Assembly: GCF_000716605.1 (NCBI RefSeq)
Contig: NZ_JNXE01000023.1
Span: forward strand, 62,001 to 126,000
Origin: Streptomyces sp. NRRL F-525
Lineage (GTDB): Bacteria; Actinomycetota; Actinomycetes; Streptomycetales; Streptomycetaceae
Reading direction: 5' to 3'
Length of the DNA stretch: 64,000 nt
This document shows, piece after piece, positions 8,895-16,588 of the stretch; position 1 is the first letter of the stretch; each line of letters begins with the position of its first letter. Below the pieces are notes generated by a model, which had not been told where the DNA came from, made no database searches, and saw nothing but the letters and a program-made list of their open reading frames with translations. Both the position numbers and the translations under genes were made by a program.

Positions 8895-9680
8895 ATGACA
8901 CCCCGTCAGCACCCCCTCCTGACCGTCGACGAGATCCCCGCGACCGAGCCCTACCTCCACACGGTGGGCAAGGTCTTCCGCGCCTTCCGCGAACAGGACT
9001 CCGGTTGTGTCTCCTACGGCGTCCAACTCCCGGACGGGGAACGCTGGTTCGTGAAGGAGGCGACAACTCCCGCCGCCCAGACCTCACTTGACGGCGCCTG
9101 GTCCTTCCACCGGGCGGTACGGCACCCGGCGATCGTCCCGCAACTGCACCGGATCGCCGTGACGGACAGCGGCCGTACGGCGGCCGTCCTGCCCTGGCGC
9201 CACGGCGAGTCCCTCTACGGCCCCGCCCGCGCCCGCTTCCGCGCCCTGCCCCTCGCCTCCGTCCTCCGCGCCGTCGACCGCGTCCTGGACGCGCACCTCA
9301 CGGTGGAGGCCGCCGGAATGGTGGCGGTCGACCTGTACGACGGCGCGTTCCTCTACGACTTCGGCGCCGACGTCCTCCACCTCATCGACCTAGACGAGTA
9401 CCGCCCCGGCCCCTTCGTCCTCCAGGGCGACCGCCTCCCGGGCTCGGCCCGCTTCATGGCCCCCGAGGAGTGGCACCACGGCGCCCGCATCGACATCCGT
9501 ACGACGGTCTACGCCCTCGGCCGCACCGCCCGGCTGCTCCTCGACGCGGGGGAGGGCGAGCGGGCCTGGCGGGGTACGGCGGCTCAACTCACCGTGCTGG
9601 AAAGGGCTACCCGTGCCGATCCCGCCGAACGGTTCGCGGGCGTACGGGAGTTCACGGACGCGTGGCGCGCTGCCACCTGA
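8895..9680 (+). CDS. Degenerate serine/threonine kinase-like protein
   Basis: 261 residues. The fold resembles a protein kinase: a lysine in WFVKEA (K54) at the ATP-lysine position, and APE-like MAPEEW (188-193) followed by a VYALGRTARLLL helix. The catalytic loop is altered: HRDxKPxN is replaced by AVDLYDGAFL, keeping D146 but losing the lysine, and DFG is replaced by DLD (165-167). It may be a pseudokinase or a small-molecule kinase. It has no membrane segment or sensor domain. Upstream, a poor ribosome binding site suggests a short or absent leader. Its 3' end overlaps the convergent acetyltransferase gene by 29 bp. No partner gene points to a substrate. Confidence 0.65.
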   Translation: MTPRQHPLLTVDEIPATEPYLHTVGKVFRAFREQDSGCVSYGVQLPDGERWFVKEATTPAAQTSLDGAWSFHRAVRHPAIVPQLHRIAVTDSGRTAAVLPWRHGESLYGPARARFRALPLASVLRAVDRVLDAHLTVEAAGMVAVDLYDGAFLYDFGADVLHLIDLDEYRPGPFVLQGDRLPGSARFMAPEEWHHGARIDIRTTVYALGRTARLLLDAGEGERAWRGTAAQLTVLERATRADPAERFAGVREFTDAWRAAT

Positions 9681-10164
9681 TCTCGTCGTCCTGCGACTGC
9701 TCCGACGGCGTCAGCCCCGCCGCCGTGGCGACCGCCGCGGATGCCCGATGGTCCGGGTGGATGTGCGCCACGACCGTACGAACCGCCTGTTCTTCGAGCC
9801 AGGACACCAGGCCCCGCGCCGCTTCGCTCGCCAGGCCGCGGCCCTGCCAGGGTGCCCCGACCACCCAGGCGATCTCGGCCTCGGACCCGGTCACGGTCGC
9901 CTGGACGGTGCCCGTAAAGCAGGAGTCGGAACGGAGGCGGATGACCCAGTTGAGCCAGGAGACGGCCGGATCAGGGGAGCCGGCGACCAGGCGCTCGTAG
10001 CGAGTGCGAAGGGCGGCGGGAGTGAGGGGAGCCCCGCCGATGTAGGTGTGGAGGGCGGGGGAGGAGAGGACCGCTGCCATTTCCTCCGCGTGCGCCGCGC
10101 TCAGCGGGATCAGATCCAGGCGGGCGGTGCTGATGAGTTCGGCGTGCACTGCAGACAGGTCCAT
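9652..10164 (-). CDS. GNAT family N-acetyltransferase
   Basis: 170 residues from ATG at 10164, preceded by GGGAG. Longer in-frame extensions run into the tRNA gene and are rejected. The pattern ISTARLDLIPLSAAHAEEM and the acetyl-CoA-binding segment VGAPWQGRGLASEAARGLVSWL (near residues 100-120) identify a RimJ/RimL-like GNAT enzyme. An HPDHRASAAVATAAGL segment follows, as usual in this group. The substrate is unknown: ribosomal proteins, other N-termini or small amines are all possible. Its 3' end overlaps the kinase-like gene by 29 bp, and its promoter region holds the tRNA-His terminator. Confidence 0.8.
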   Translation of the reverse strand: MDLSAVHAELISTARLDLIPLSAAHAEEMAAVLSSPALHTYIGGAPLTPAALRTRYERLVAGSPDPAVSWLNWVIRLRSDSCFTGTVQATVTGSEAEIAWVVGAPWQGRGLASEAARGLVSWLEEQAVRTVVAHIHPDHRASAAVATAAGLTPSEQSQDDEIRWQRATRP

Positions 10165-10193
10165 CGCAGGCGGGCTCCCGTCGCCGGAAAACG

Positions 10194-10233
10194 AATCAGC
10201 CGGTGACCTCGTTTCCGAAGTCACCGGCTGATT
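10194..10233 (-). terminator. Terminator hairpin of tRNA-His
   Basis: AATCAGCCGGTGAC (10194-10207) and GTCACCGGCTGATT (10220-10233) form a perfect 14-bp stem with a 12-nt loop, starting 6 nt from the 3' end of the tRNA gene on its strand. It also insulates the acetyltransferase gene from tRNA transcription. Confidence 0.85.
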
Positions 10234-10239
10234 ACTCAG

Positions 10240-10313
10240 GGTGAGTGACGGGACTTGAACCCGCGACTTCCTGGACCACAACCAGGTGCTCTACCAGCTG
10301 AGCTACACCCACC
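10240..10313 (-). tRNA. tRNA-His (anticodon GTG)
   Basis: On the minus strand the sequence folds as a cloverleaf: acceptor GTGGGTG with CACTCAC, D-arm GCTCAGCTGGTAGAGC, anticodon stem CCTGG/CCAGG closing loop TTGTGGT with anticodon GTG, and T-arm around GGTTCAAGTCC. An extra 5' G (position -1) faces C73, the histidine tRNA identity feature. CCA is not encoded. No integrase or duplicated 3' end is seen in the window, so it does not look like an occupied attachment site. Confidence 0.95.
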
Positions 10314-10394
10314 ATGCCCGGTCGTTCACTCTGTAAGTTTCCGACCGGCCGAGAAAAAGTGTACAGGGTCCGAAGGGGTGCTCGCGCACGCCTT

Positions 10395-10997
10395 TTACGA
10401 GGTGGGCAGGACGTGCTTCGCGGCGATCGTGCGGGCCGTCTCCGAGTCCGGGCCGGGCTGCGGGACGAAGATCGCCTCGCGGTAGTAGCGCAGCTCGGCG
10501 ATGGATTCGCGGATGTCGGCGAGGGCGCGGTGATTGCCCTTCTTCTCGGGGCTGTTGAAGTACGCCCGCGGGTACCAGCGGCGCGCCAGCTCCTTCACCG
10601 AGGACACGTCCACGATGCGGTAGTGGAGGTACTCCTCCAGGGTCGGCATGTCACGGAGCAGGAAACCGCGGTCGGTGCCGACCGAGTTGCCGCACAGCGG
10701 GGCCTTGCCCGGCTCCTTGACGTGCTCCCGGATGTACGCCAGGACCAGCTCCTCGGCGTCGGCCAGCGTCGTACCGCCGGCCAGCTCGTCGAGCAGGCCG
10801 GACGCGGTGTGCATCTGGCGTACTACGTCCGGCATCGTCTCCAGTGCCTGGTCCGGCGGGCGGACGACGATGTCCACCCCTTCGCCGAGCACGTTCAGCT
10901 CGGAGTCGGTGACGAGGGCGGCCACCTCGATGAGAGCGTCGTCTGACAGCGAGAGGCCGGTCATCTCGCAGTCGATCCACACCATGCGATCGTTCAT
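10395..10997 (-). CDS. orn: Oligoribonuclease
   Basis: 200 residues from ATG at 10997. DEDDh exonuclease that degrades 2-5-nt RNA (and pGpG from c-di-GMP turnover) to mononucleotides. The first motif is [10 protein letters not shown] at the N-terminus; the last motif, [13 protein letters not shown], contains the catalytic His and Asp near the C-terminus. The start is chosen because residues upstream are unrelated to the family and [14 protein letters not shown] is the family N-terminus. In Streptomyces this gene (ornA) lies directly downstream of adpA, as here, and is needed for growth and morphological development. A hairpin at 11074-11107 separates the two, so orn probably also has its own promoter near 11000-11030. 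Confidence 0.95.
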   Translation of the reverse strand: MNDRMVWIDCEMTGLSLSDDALIEVAALVTDSELNVLGEGVDIVVRPPDQALETMPDVVRQMHTASGLLDELAGGTTLADAEELVLAYIREHVKEPGKAPLCGNSVGTDRGFLLRDMPTLEEYLHYRIVDVSSVKELARRWYPRAYFNSPEKKGNHRALADIRESIAELRYYREAIFVPQPGPDSETARTIAAKHVLPTS

Positions 10998-11073
10998 GTG
11001 TCTAACCTTAAGGTGCGTGCCGCCCGGCTGAGCCGACCGTGCGCCGACCTTGTGCCACCGGTACATGCGGAAA

Positions 11074-11107
11074 CCCCCGGAGATCTCCTGCGAGAGACCT
11101 CCGGGGG
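11074..11107 (-). terminator. Terminator hairpin between adpA and orn
   Basis: Arms 11074-11087 and 11094-11107 form a 14-bp stem with one mismatch and a 6-nt loop, followed on the minus strand by TTTCC. It lies 11 nt past the adpA stop, so it should end most adpA transcripts before orn. Confidence 0.7.
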
Positions 11108-11117
11108 CGTGCGGTTG

Positions 11118-12380
11118 CTACGTCGCGCTCCGCTGGCCGGGCAGACTCGCGGCCCGGCTTGTGGCGTACGCCTCACGGCCGTTCTCCGCGGCGGAAGCCG
11201 ACGCGGACGCCGTCGCCGACAGCGCGTTCGCCGCCGTACGACGCGACTGCATCGGGACCGGGCCGTCCGGGTGCAGCGCGGGCGGCAGCCCGGCCGGACC
11301 CAGGGACGCCGGACCGCCGGGCTGGCCGGGAGCGCCGTCGCCGTCCACCTGCTTGTCGCCCTGGGGCCTGCGGGCGCGGTACGCGGCCCGGTAGGCGGCG
11401 GGCGACGAGCCCAACTGGCGCCGGAAATGGCCGCGCAGGGCCACCGGCGAGCGGAAGCCGCAGCGGCCCGCGACCTCGTCCACCGAGTAGTCCGACGTCT
11501 CCAGCAGACGCTGCGCCTGGAGCACCCGCTGCGTGATCAGCCACTGCAGGGGAGCGCTCCCGGTGAGCGAGCGGAAGCGGCGGTCGAACGTACGCCTGCT
11601 CATGTACGCGCGTGCCGCCAGCGTCTCCACGTCGAACTGTTCGTGGAGGTGCTCCAGCGCCCAGGCGACGACCTCCGCGAGCGGGTCGGCGCCGATCTCC
11701 TCTGGTAAAGACCGATCGAGGTAGCGCTCCTGACCGCCGCTTCGGCGCGGCGGGACCACCAGGCGCCGGGCGAGCGCGCCGGCCGCCTCGTTGCCGTGGT
11801 CCGTCCGCACGATGTGGAGACAGAGATCGATTCCGGCCGCCGTACCGGCGGACGTCAGCACGTCACCGTCGTCGACGAAGAGTTCCCTCGGATCGACGTG
11901 CACCGACGGATAGCGCTTGGCCAGCGTCGGCGCGTACATCCAGTGGGTGGTCGCGGGACGGCCGTCCAGCAGGCCCGCCGCGGCCAGCACGAAGGCGCCG
12001 GTGCACAGGCCGACGATGCGGGCCCCTTCTTCGTGCGCACGGCGGATCGCGTCGAGTGCCTCCTCCGGCGGCGGCGAGGTGATCGACCGCCAGGCCGGCA
12101 CGACGACGGTGCCCGCCCGTGAGATCGCCTCCAGGCCGTGCGGTGTGGTGAGTTCCAGCCCGCCGGTCGTGCGCAACGGTCCTTCTTCGCCACCGCACAC
12201 AAGAAGGCGGTAGCGCGGAACTCCGGCGTCCTGCCGGTCGATTCCGAACACCGACAGCGGTATGGAACTCTCGAAGATGGGGCCGCCGCTGAACAGCAGC
12301 ACCGCGACGATCTCCTTGCGGCGTCGCCCGGAAAGCTTCCGGGCCGCGGCTTCCGGCGCGGCAGTGGAGTCGTGGCTCAT
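11118..12380 (-). CDS. adpA: AdpA, AraC-family master regulator of development and secondary metabolism
   Basis: 420 residues. The N-terminal DJ-1/PfpI-like dimerisation domain covers about residues 25-195 (VLLFSGGPIFESSIPLSVFG at the start, VGLCTGAFVLAAAGLLDG with the nucleophile-elbow-like Cys). A two-helix-turn-helix AraC DNA-binding domain covers about 245-345 (LAARAYMSRRTFDRRFRSLT). The C-terminal tail is rich in Gly, Pro and Ala. Between the domains, codon 225 is TTA (11706-11708), the conserved rare leucine codon that makes adpA translation depend on the bldA tRNA. The neighbour orn matches the usual Streptomyces order. AdpA activates hundreds of differentiation and antibiotic genes and commonly binds its own promoter. 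Confidence 0.96.
   Translation of the reverse strand: MSHDSTAAPEAAARKLSGRRRKEIVAVLLFSGGPIFESSIPLSVFGIDRQDAGVPRYRLLVCGGEEGPLRTTGGLELTTPHGLEAISRAGTVVVPAWRSITSPPPEEALDAIRRAHEEGARIVGLCTGAFVLAAAGLLDGRPATTHWMYAPTLAKRYPSVHVDPRELFVDDGDVLTSAGTAAGIDLCLHIVRTDHGNEAAGALARRLVVPPRRSGGQERYLDRSLPEEIGADPLAEVVAWALEHLHEQFDVETLAARAYMSRRTFDRRFRSLTGSAPLQWLITQRVLQAQRLLETSDYSVDEVAGRCGFRSPVALRGHFRRQLGSSPAAYRAAYRARRPQGDKQVDGDGAPGQPGGPASLGPAGLPPALHPDGPVPMQSRRTAANALSATASASASAAENGREAYATSRAASLPGQRSAT
11706..11708 (-). promoter_or_regulatory. In-frame TTA leucine codon in adpA (bldA control point)
   Basis: Plus-strand TAA at 11706-11708 is codon 225 of adpA, in the segment RSLPEEI linking the two domains. The bldA tRNA that reads UUA accumulates late in growth, so translation of AdpA is timed by this codon. 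I found no in-frame TTA in the other genes of the window by eye. Confidence 0.9.
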
Positions 12381-12757
12381 ACTGCTAAGCCCCCCTCGGT
12401 GGTCGCGGCTCCTCGGTTGTGTCGCTCCTGCACGTTTCCCCTCGGTCCTGCACGAGTCCCCCGCCGTAAGACGTCAAGATCGAATCTACTGTGTCCAGTG
12501 GTGCCGGGGTGACCAGTTCGGCAACCGGCACATTGTCGACATGGCAACTTGGCGTGAAGCATTCGATCACGAAGCGTTGCACTCGTGGGCCGTGCAGGGA
12601 AGTGCGCCTCGTCGTAGTGGCCAATCCCCGTAGGGTGCGCAAGGCCCCCCAGACCCTTTCGGTGCAGGTGGAACGGGGGTTGGGGGGTGGTTCGGACAAC
12701 AGATGCGCGGTGGCCGGAAGTTGGCTGAAAAGCGTCGGGCGCGTGCGCTGAAACCGG
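12381..12757. promoter_or_regulatory. adpA upstream region
   Basis: About 375 bp without a convincing gene. adpA genes usually have long untranslated leaders and several regulator sites. I see a repeated TCCTGCACG in the 12430-12460 area and a 9-of-10 match (TGGCCGGAAG, 12711-12720) to the AdpA consensus TGGCSNGWWY. Neither is strong enough to call a site. Small frames here have shadow-like composition. Confidence 0.4.
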
Positions 12758-13102
12758 TCAGTCGACCGGTGTACTTCCCCCGGCGTGCCGCCCGCCCCTG
12801 TGCGCCCCCGCCGGGGCCCGGTGACGGTGGCCGCGGTGCGGGGAGTGTTCTTCGGCCAGTGGCGGTGCCTGCTCCTCGGGCAGCAGTCGGGCCTCGCCCT
12901 GTTCGGACCGGCGCAGCAGCACCCGGCAGGCGGCGGTGACGGCCGCGAGGCCCAGGGCCGTGCCGGTGGCGCCGGCGAACGAGGTGCCGTACCAGAGGAG
13001 GACCACGGGGACGAGGACACAGCTGAAGACCGCCCAGCGGACCACGTCGGTGGCGGTGTCGTGGCTGGGGTGTGCCTCGGAGGTCGTGCGGTGTCCGGAC
13101 AT
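12758..13102 (-). CDS. Small two-pass membrane protein of unknown function
   Basis: 114 residues from ATG at 13102, with AGGGAG 6 nt upstream. A longer in-frame version exists but its extra 28 residues have no ribosome binding site and unlikely composition. Two hydrophobic segments lie at about residues 22-42 (VVRWAVFSCVLVPVVLLWYG) and 45-65 (GATGTALGLAAVTAACRVLL), followed by a charged tail rich in Glu, His and Arg. It would be a small inner-membrane protein with both ends in the cytoplasm. It lies upstream of adpA on the same strand with about 375 bp between, so a shared transcript is uncertain. I do not recognise a functional family. Confidence 0.65.
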   Translation of the reverse strand: MSGHRTTSEAHPSHDTATDVVRWAVFSCVLVPVVLLWYGTSFAGATGTALGLAAVTAACRVLLRRSEQGEARLLPEEQAPPLAEEHSPHRGHRHRAPAGAHRGGRHAGGSTPVD

Positions 13103-13423
13103 GGCGTGCTCCCTGGGGCGGCGGCTCGCCGGGTTCAACGCGTGTTCGATGCGTCGGTCACTGTAGGGCAGTCCATGGAGGGACACGGACGCCCGCGGAT
13201 AAGTGAATCCTGTGCAAACCGCCTGTACGGGGCAGCAACCATTGCGTTACGGGCGCCCCCTCGTGCATGCTCCGGGGAACTCCGCCGGAGCATGCGCGGG
13301 ATATGGGCTAAGGAGGAGTGCCGCCGTACCCTTGGGGGTATGGGGTTGGGAAGATGATTCCCGGACACAGCTCCGCCGCACCCTGTTGTCCCCTCCCAAG
13401 AGGATCAAAAAGCCGAGACACCC
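13103..13423. promoter_or_regulatory. Upstream region of the stress-protein gene with an inverted repeat
   Basis: GCATGCTCCGG (13265-13275) and CCGGAGCATGC (13285-13295) form a perfect 11-bp inverted repeat. TAAGGAGGAG (13309-13318) looks like a very strong Shine-Dalgarno sequence but no good start follows at proper spacing. TACCCTTGGGGGTA (13327-13340) is a short palindrome resembling copper/sulfide-sensing CsoR-family operators. All are upstream of the universal stress gene at 13424. Confidence 0.4.
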
Positions 13424-13951
13424 ATGGCCGGTCACGAATCTTTCGAACCAGCGGACCGCAAGCGCCCCGTCGCCGATCCCACGGCGGCCGAGCCCCTGGC
13501 GGCGGAACAGCCACGTCATTCCTGCGATCCAGCCTTCAAGCACGGAGTGGTCGTCGGCTTCGACGGCTCCACGTCCAGTGAGCGTGCCCTCGCCTACGCG
13601 ATCGGCATGGCCCATCGCTCGGGCTCGGGCCTGGTCATCGTGCATGTCGCCAACCGGCTGCCCACCACGGTGTGGGCGGGCTGCGAGCCACCGGTCTTCG
13701 TCGATGTGCCGGACCACCGCACCGAGGTGCTGGGTCTGGAGCTGGCGTGCGCCGAGTACTTGGCGGAAGTGCCCTGGATCCTTGTCGAGCGTGGCGGCGA
13801 CATCTGCCATGAACTCGAAGAGGTGGGGCGGGAGTACGAGGCGGACGCGATCGTCGTGGGCTCGACCCACGGGATCGTCGGGCGCATCTTCGGGTCCGTC
13901 GCGGGGCGGCTCGCGAAGCGGGCGCAGCGGCCTGTCGTCGTCATCCCGTAA
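13424..13951 (+). CDS. Universal stress protein (UspA domain)
   Basis: 175 residues. One Usp domain at about residues 40-175, starting with HGVVVGFDGSTSSERALAYAI and ending with DAIVVGSTHGIVGRIFGSVAGRLAKRAQRPVVV. The glycine-rich GSTHG...G...GS loop resembles the ATP-binding form of the fold. A 38-residue polar N-terminal extension, possibly disordered, precedes it. Usp proteins bind ATP or AMP in the cytoplasm and support survival under starvation, hypoxia or redox stress. The ribosome binding site is weak at normal spacing. The upstream region holds an inverted repeat and a CsoR-like palindrome that may regulate it. The next gene on the same strand is 120 bp away. Confidence 0.85.
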   Translation: MAGHESFEPADRKRPVADPTAAEPLAAEQPRHSCDPAFKHGVVVGFDGSTSSERALAYAIGMAHRSGSGLVIVHVANRLPTTVWAGCEPPVFVDVPDHRTEVLGLELACAEYLAEVPWILVERGGDICHELEEVGREYEADAIVVGSTHGIVGRIFGSVAGRLAKRAQRPVVVIP

Positions 13952-14071
13952 GTCGTAGGTCCAACTCGGCGGTCGGCTCCGAATTCCCTGTTGTGCAGAG
14001 GTGTTTGTGTCCTTGTGAAGGGCATATATCGGTCACACCGCACAAACGCACATGCATGAAGGGAGCCCGCC

Positions 14072-14635
14072 GTGGACAATGACGTCTCCGCGGGAAGCGC
14101 CACCTCGATCGTCGGCCGACTCGCCCTGGGAATCACCCTGTTGGCCTTCGGGCTCGGGTACACGAATGTCATCAACGGGGTCTCTACAGCTGACGCCGTG
14201 TCAATCGCCCATTACGTGGGCGGAGTTGCCCTCTTCCTCGTCGGACTGCTCGCGTTCCGCGACGGTGACGCTGTCAGTGGTACGGCGTTCTCGGCGTTCG
14301 GGGCGCTCTGGTTCACGTGGGCCGTGTCCGCGGGGGGCTCCGCCTCGGACAACGCGGCGGGGTTGTTCCTGGTCCTGTTCGCCCTGGTCGCGCTCTCCGT
14401 GACGCTCGCGGGTGGGGACCAACTCACCCAGGCGACTTACGGGTTGTTCTTCGTCTCCCTCGTGCTGCTCGCCATCGCGCAGTTCGCCGGTAACGACGGG
14501 CTGGGCAAGGTTGGTGGGTGGTTCGGTGTCGCTGCGGGGGCTGTTGCCTGGTATTCGGCGACGGCGGCGTTGGCTCATTGGCCGACGGTTCTTCCGCGGC
14601 GGGCTGCGGGTCGGGGCGTGACGGCTACCAGTTGA
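14072..14635 (+). CDS. GPR1/FUN34/YaaH (SatP-like) membrane protein
   Basis: 187 residues from GTG at 14072, with GAAGGGAG 7 nt upstream. About six transmembrane segments are visible, starting with IVGRLALGITLLAFGLGYTN. Motifs such as YVGGVALFLVGLLAFRDGD and FSAFGALWFTWA are those of the AceTr/SatP family. Family members carry acetate and succinate, or ammonium in yeast, across the membrane. The canonical N-terminal NPAPLGL signature is not seen; the N-terminus here is short and acidic. This places it in the divergent actinobacterial subgroup, so substrate is uncertain. A strong bidirectional terminator follows at 14646-14686. Confidence 0.75.
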   Translation: MDNDVSAGSATSIVGRLALGITLLAFGLGYTNVINGVSTADAVSIAHYVGGVALFLVGLLAFRDGDAVSGTAFSAFGALWFTWAVSAGGSASDNAAGLFLVLFALVALSVTLAGGDQLTQATYGLFFVSLVLLAIAQFAGNDGLGKVGGWFGVAAGAVAWYSATAALAHWPTVLPRRAAGRGVTATS

Positions 14636-14645
14636 CCGGCAGTAG

Positions 14646-14686
14646 AAAGGCCCCCCACGTGCATGAGGCGCACGTGGGGGGCCTTT
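14646..14686. terminator. Strong bidirectional terminator
   Basis: Arms 14646-14662 and 14670-14686 form a perfect 17-bp stem (AAAGGCCCCCCACGTGC) with a 7-nt loop. It separates the convergent membrane protein gene and glmS. The AAA/TTT ends of the stem provide short T-runs for both directions. Confidence 0.9.
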
Positions 14687-14715
14687 CTGTTTGTTGGCCT
14701 CTGCCGGCCGGTGGG

Positions 14716-14742
14716 GGCTGGTCGCGCAGTTCCCCGCGCCCC
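14716..14742 (-). repeat. Interspersed repeat, copy 1
   Basis: Reverse-strand copy of a conserved element whose core reads AGGGGCGCGGGGAACTGCGC. Other copies are at 27342-27369 and 57405-57432. All three lie just past or between gene ends. The element is widespread in streptomycete intergenic DNA as I remember it. Confidence 0.8.
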
Positions 14743-14758
14743 TAAAAGCAAAAGGCGT

Positions 14759-16576
14759 TTACTCGACCGTGACTGATTTGGCGAGGTTCCTCGGCTTGTC
14801 GATGTCCCTGCCCAGGGCCAACGCCGTGTGATACGCGAGGAGTTGGAGCGGGATGCCCATCAGGATCGGGTCCAGCTCGTCCTCGTTCTTGGGGACGACG
14901 ATGGTCTGGTCGGCCTTTTCCTGGTGCTGGTGGGCCACCGCGAGGATGCGGCCGCTGCGGGCCTTGATCTCCTCCAGGGCGGCTCGGTTCTTCTCCAGGA
15001 GGTCGTCGTCGGGGACGATCGCGACCGTGGGGAGGGCCGGCTCGATGAGGGCGAGGGGGCCGTGCTTCAACTCCGAGGCGGGGTAGGCCTCGGCGTGGAT
15101 GTACGAGACCTCCTTGAGCTTCAGGGAGGCCTCACGGGCCACTGGGTAGCCGCGGACCCGGCCGATGAAGAGCATCGAGTGGGCCTCGGCGTACTCGGCG
15201 GCCAGCTTCTTGATCTCCTCCTCCTGGTCCAGGATCTCGGTGATCTGGGCCGGGAGCTTGCGCAGGCCCTCGATGATGCGCTTGCCGTCGCGGACCGAGA
15301 GGTCGCGGGTGCGGCCGAGGTGGAGCGCCAACAGGGCGAACGCCACTGTGGTGTTGGTGAAGCACTTGGTCGAGACGACGCAGACCTCGGGGCCCGCGTG
15401 CACGTACATGCCGCCGTCCGCCTCGCGGGCGATCGCCGAGCCTACGACGTTGACGACACCGAGGACCCTCGCGCCCTTGCGCTTCAACTCCTGTACTGCC
15501 GCCAGGACGTCGTACGTCTCGCCCGACTGGGAGACCGCGATGTACAGGGTGTCGGGGTCGACTACCGCGTTGCGGTACCGGAATTCGGAGGCCGGCTCGG
15601 CGTCCGCGGGGATGCGGGCCAGCTCCTCGATCATCTGGGCGCCGATCATGCCCGCGTGGTACGAGGTGCCGCAGCCGAGGATCTTCACGCGGCGGATCTG
15701 CCGGGCCTCGCGGGCGTCCAGGTTCAGGCCGCCGAGGTGCACGGTGGAGAAGCGGTCGTCGATGCGGCCGCGCAGCACGCGGTCCACGGCGTCGGCCTGC
15801 TCGAAGATCTCCTTGTGCATGTAGGTGTCGTGGCCGCCCATGTCGTAGGAGGCGGCCTCCCACTCGACGGTGGTCGGCTCGGACGTGGTGCGGGTGCCCT
15901 CGGTCGTGTATGTCCGGAAGTCGTCGGCCTTGAGGGTGGCCATCTCGCCGTCGTCCAGGGTCACTATCTGGCGCGTGTGCGTCACCAGTGCGGCGATGTC
16001 CGAGGCGACGAACATCTCCTTCTCGCCGATCCCGAGGACCACCGGGGAACCGTTTCGAGCCACCACGATGCGGTCGGGGAAGTCGGCATGCAGGACGGCG
16101 ATGCCGTAGGTGCCCTCGATCACCCGGAGCGCGTCGCGGACCTTGTCCTCGAGCTTCTCCTGCTGCGAGCGGGCGATGAGGTGGGTGAGGACCTCGGTGT
16201 CGGTCTCGGAGAGGAACTCGACGCCGTCCGCCTCCAGCTTCTTCCGGAGGTCGGACGCGTTGTCGATGATGCCGTTGTGGACGACGGCGACCTTGCTGTC
16301 GGCGGACAGGTGCGGGTGGGCGTTCACGTCGGAGGGGGCGCCGTGGGTGGCCCAGCGGGTGTGGGCGATTCCGGTGGTGCCCTTGAAGCGTGCCGGGACC
16401 TTGGCCTCCAGGTCACGGACCCGGCCCTTGGCCTTGACCATCTTCAGGCCGGCCGTCTTGGGGGTCGTCACGACGATGCCCGCCGAGTCGTAGCCGCGGT
16501 ACTCCAGCCGCTGCAGGCCCTCCAGCAGAAGCGGAGCAACGTCACGCTTGCCGATGTATCCGACGATTCCGCACAT
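14759..16576 (-). CDS. glmS: Glutamine-fructose-6-phosphate aminotransferase (isomerising), GlmS
   Basis: 605 residues, full family length. It converts fructose 6-phosphate and glutamine to glucosamine 6-phosphate, the first step of UDP-GlcNAc synthesis for peptidoglycan. The N-terminal Ntn glutaminase domain starts with the nucleophile Cys2 (MCGIVGYIG). Two SIS sugar-phosphate isomerase domains follow at about residues 285-420 and 455-590. The C-terminus ends LAKSVTVE, the family tail. The start is fixed by Cys2. The gene lies 12 bp downstream of a small gene on the same strand and is probably co-transcribed with it. No glmS ribozyme is expected or seen. Confidence 0.96.
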   Translation of the reverse strand: MCGIVGYIGKRDVAPLLLEGLQRLEYRGYDSAGIVVTTPKTAGLKMVKAKGRVRDLEAKVPARFKGTTGIAHTRWATHGAPSDVNAHPHLSADSKVAVVHNGIIDNASDLRKKLEADGVEFLSETDTEVLTHLIARSQQEKLEDKVRDALRVIEGTYGIAVLHADFPDRIVVARNGSPVVLGIGEKEMFVASDIAALVTHTRQIVTLDDGEMATLKADDFRTYTTEGTRTTSEPTTVEWEAASYDMGGHDTYMHKEIFEQADAVDRVLRGRIDDRFSTVHLGGLNLDAREARQIRRVKILGCGTSYHAGMIGAQMIEELARIPADAEPASEFRYRNAVVDPDTLYIAVSQSGETYDVLAAVQELKRKGARVLGVVNVVGSAIAREADGGMYVHAGPEVCVVSTKCFTNTTVAFALLALHLGRTRDLSVRDGKRIIEGLRKLPAQITEILDQEEEIKKLAAEYAEAHSMLFIGRVRGYPVAREASLKLKEVSYIHAEAYPASELKHGPLALIEPALPTVAIVPDDDLLEKNRAALEEIKARSGRILAVAHQHQEKADQTIVVPKNEDELDPILMGIPLQLLAYHTALALGRDIDKPRNLAKSVTVE

Positions 16577-16588
16577 GTATAAGCATTC

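Noticed and set aside
10240-10313. tRNA-His as an integration site of a mobile element
   Set aside because: No integrase gene nearby and no duplicated tRNA 3' end seen in the window.
12711-12720. AdpA autoregulatory site
   Set aside because: Nine of ten matches to a degenerate 10-bp consensus is expected by chance in such DNA; kept only as a note.
12385-13020. 211-residue minus-strand frame upstream of adpA
   Set aside because: Overlaps the small membrane protein gene in another frame, has no ribosome binding site and shadow-like composition.
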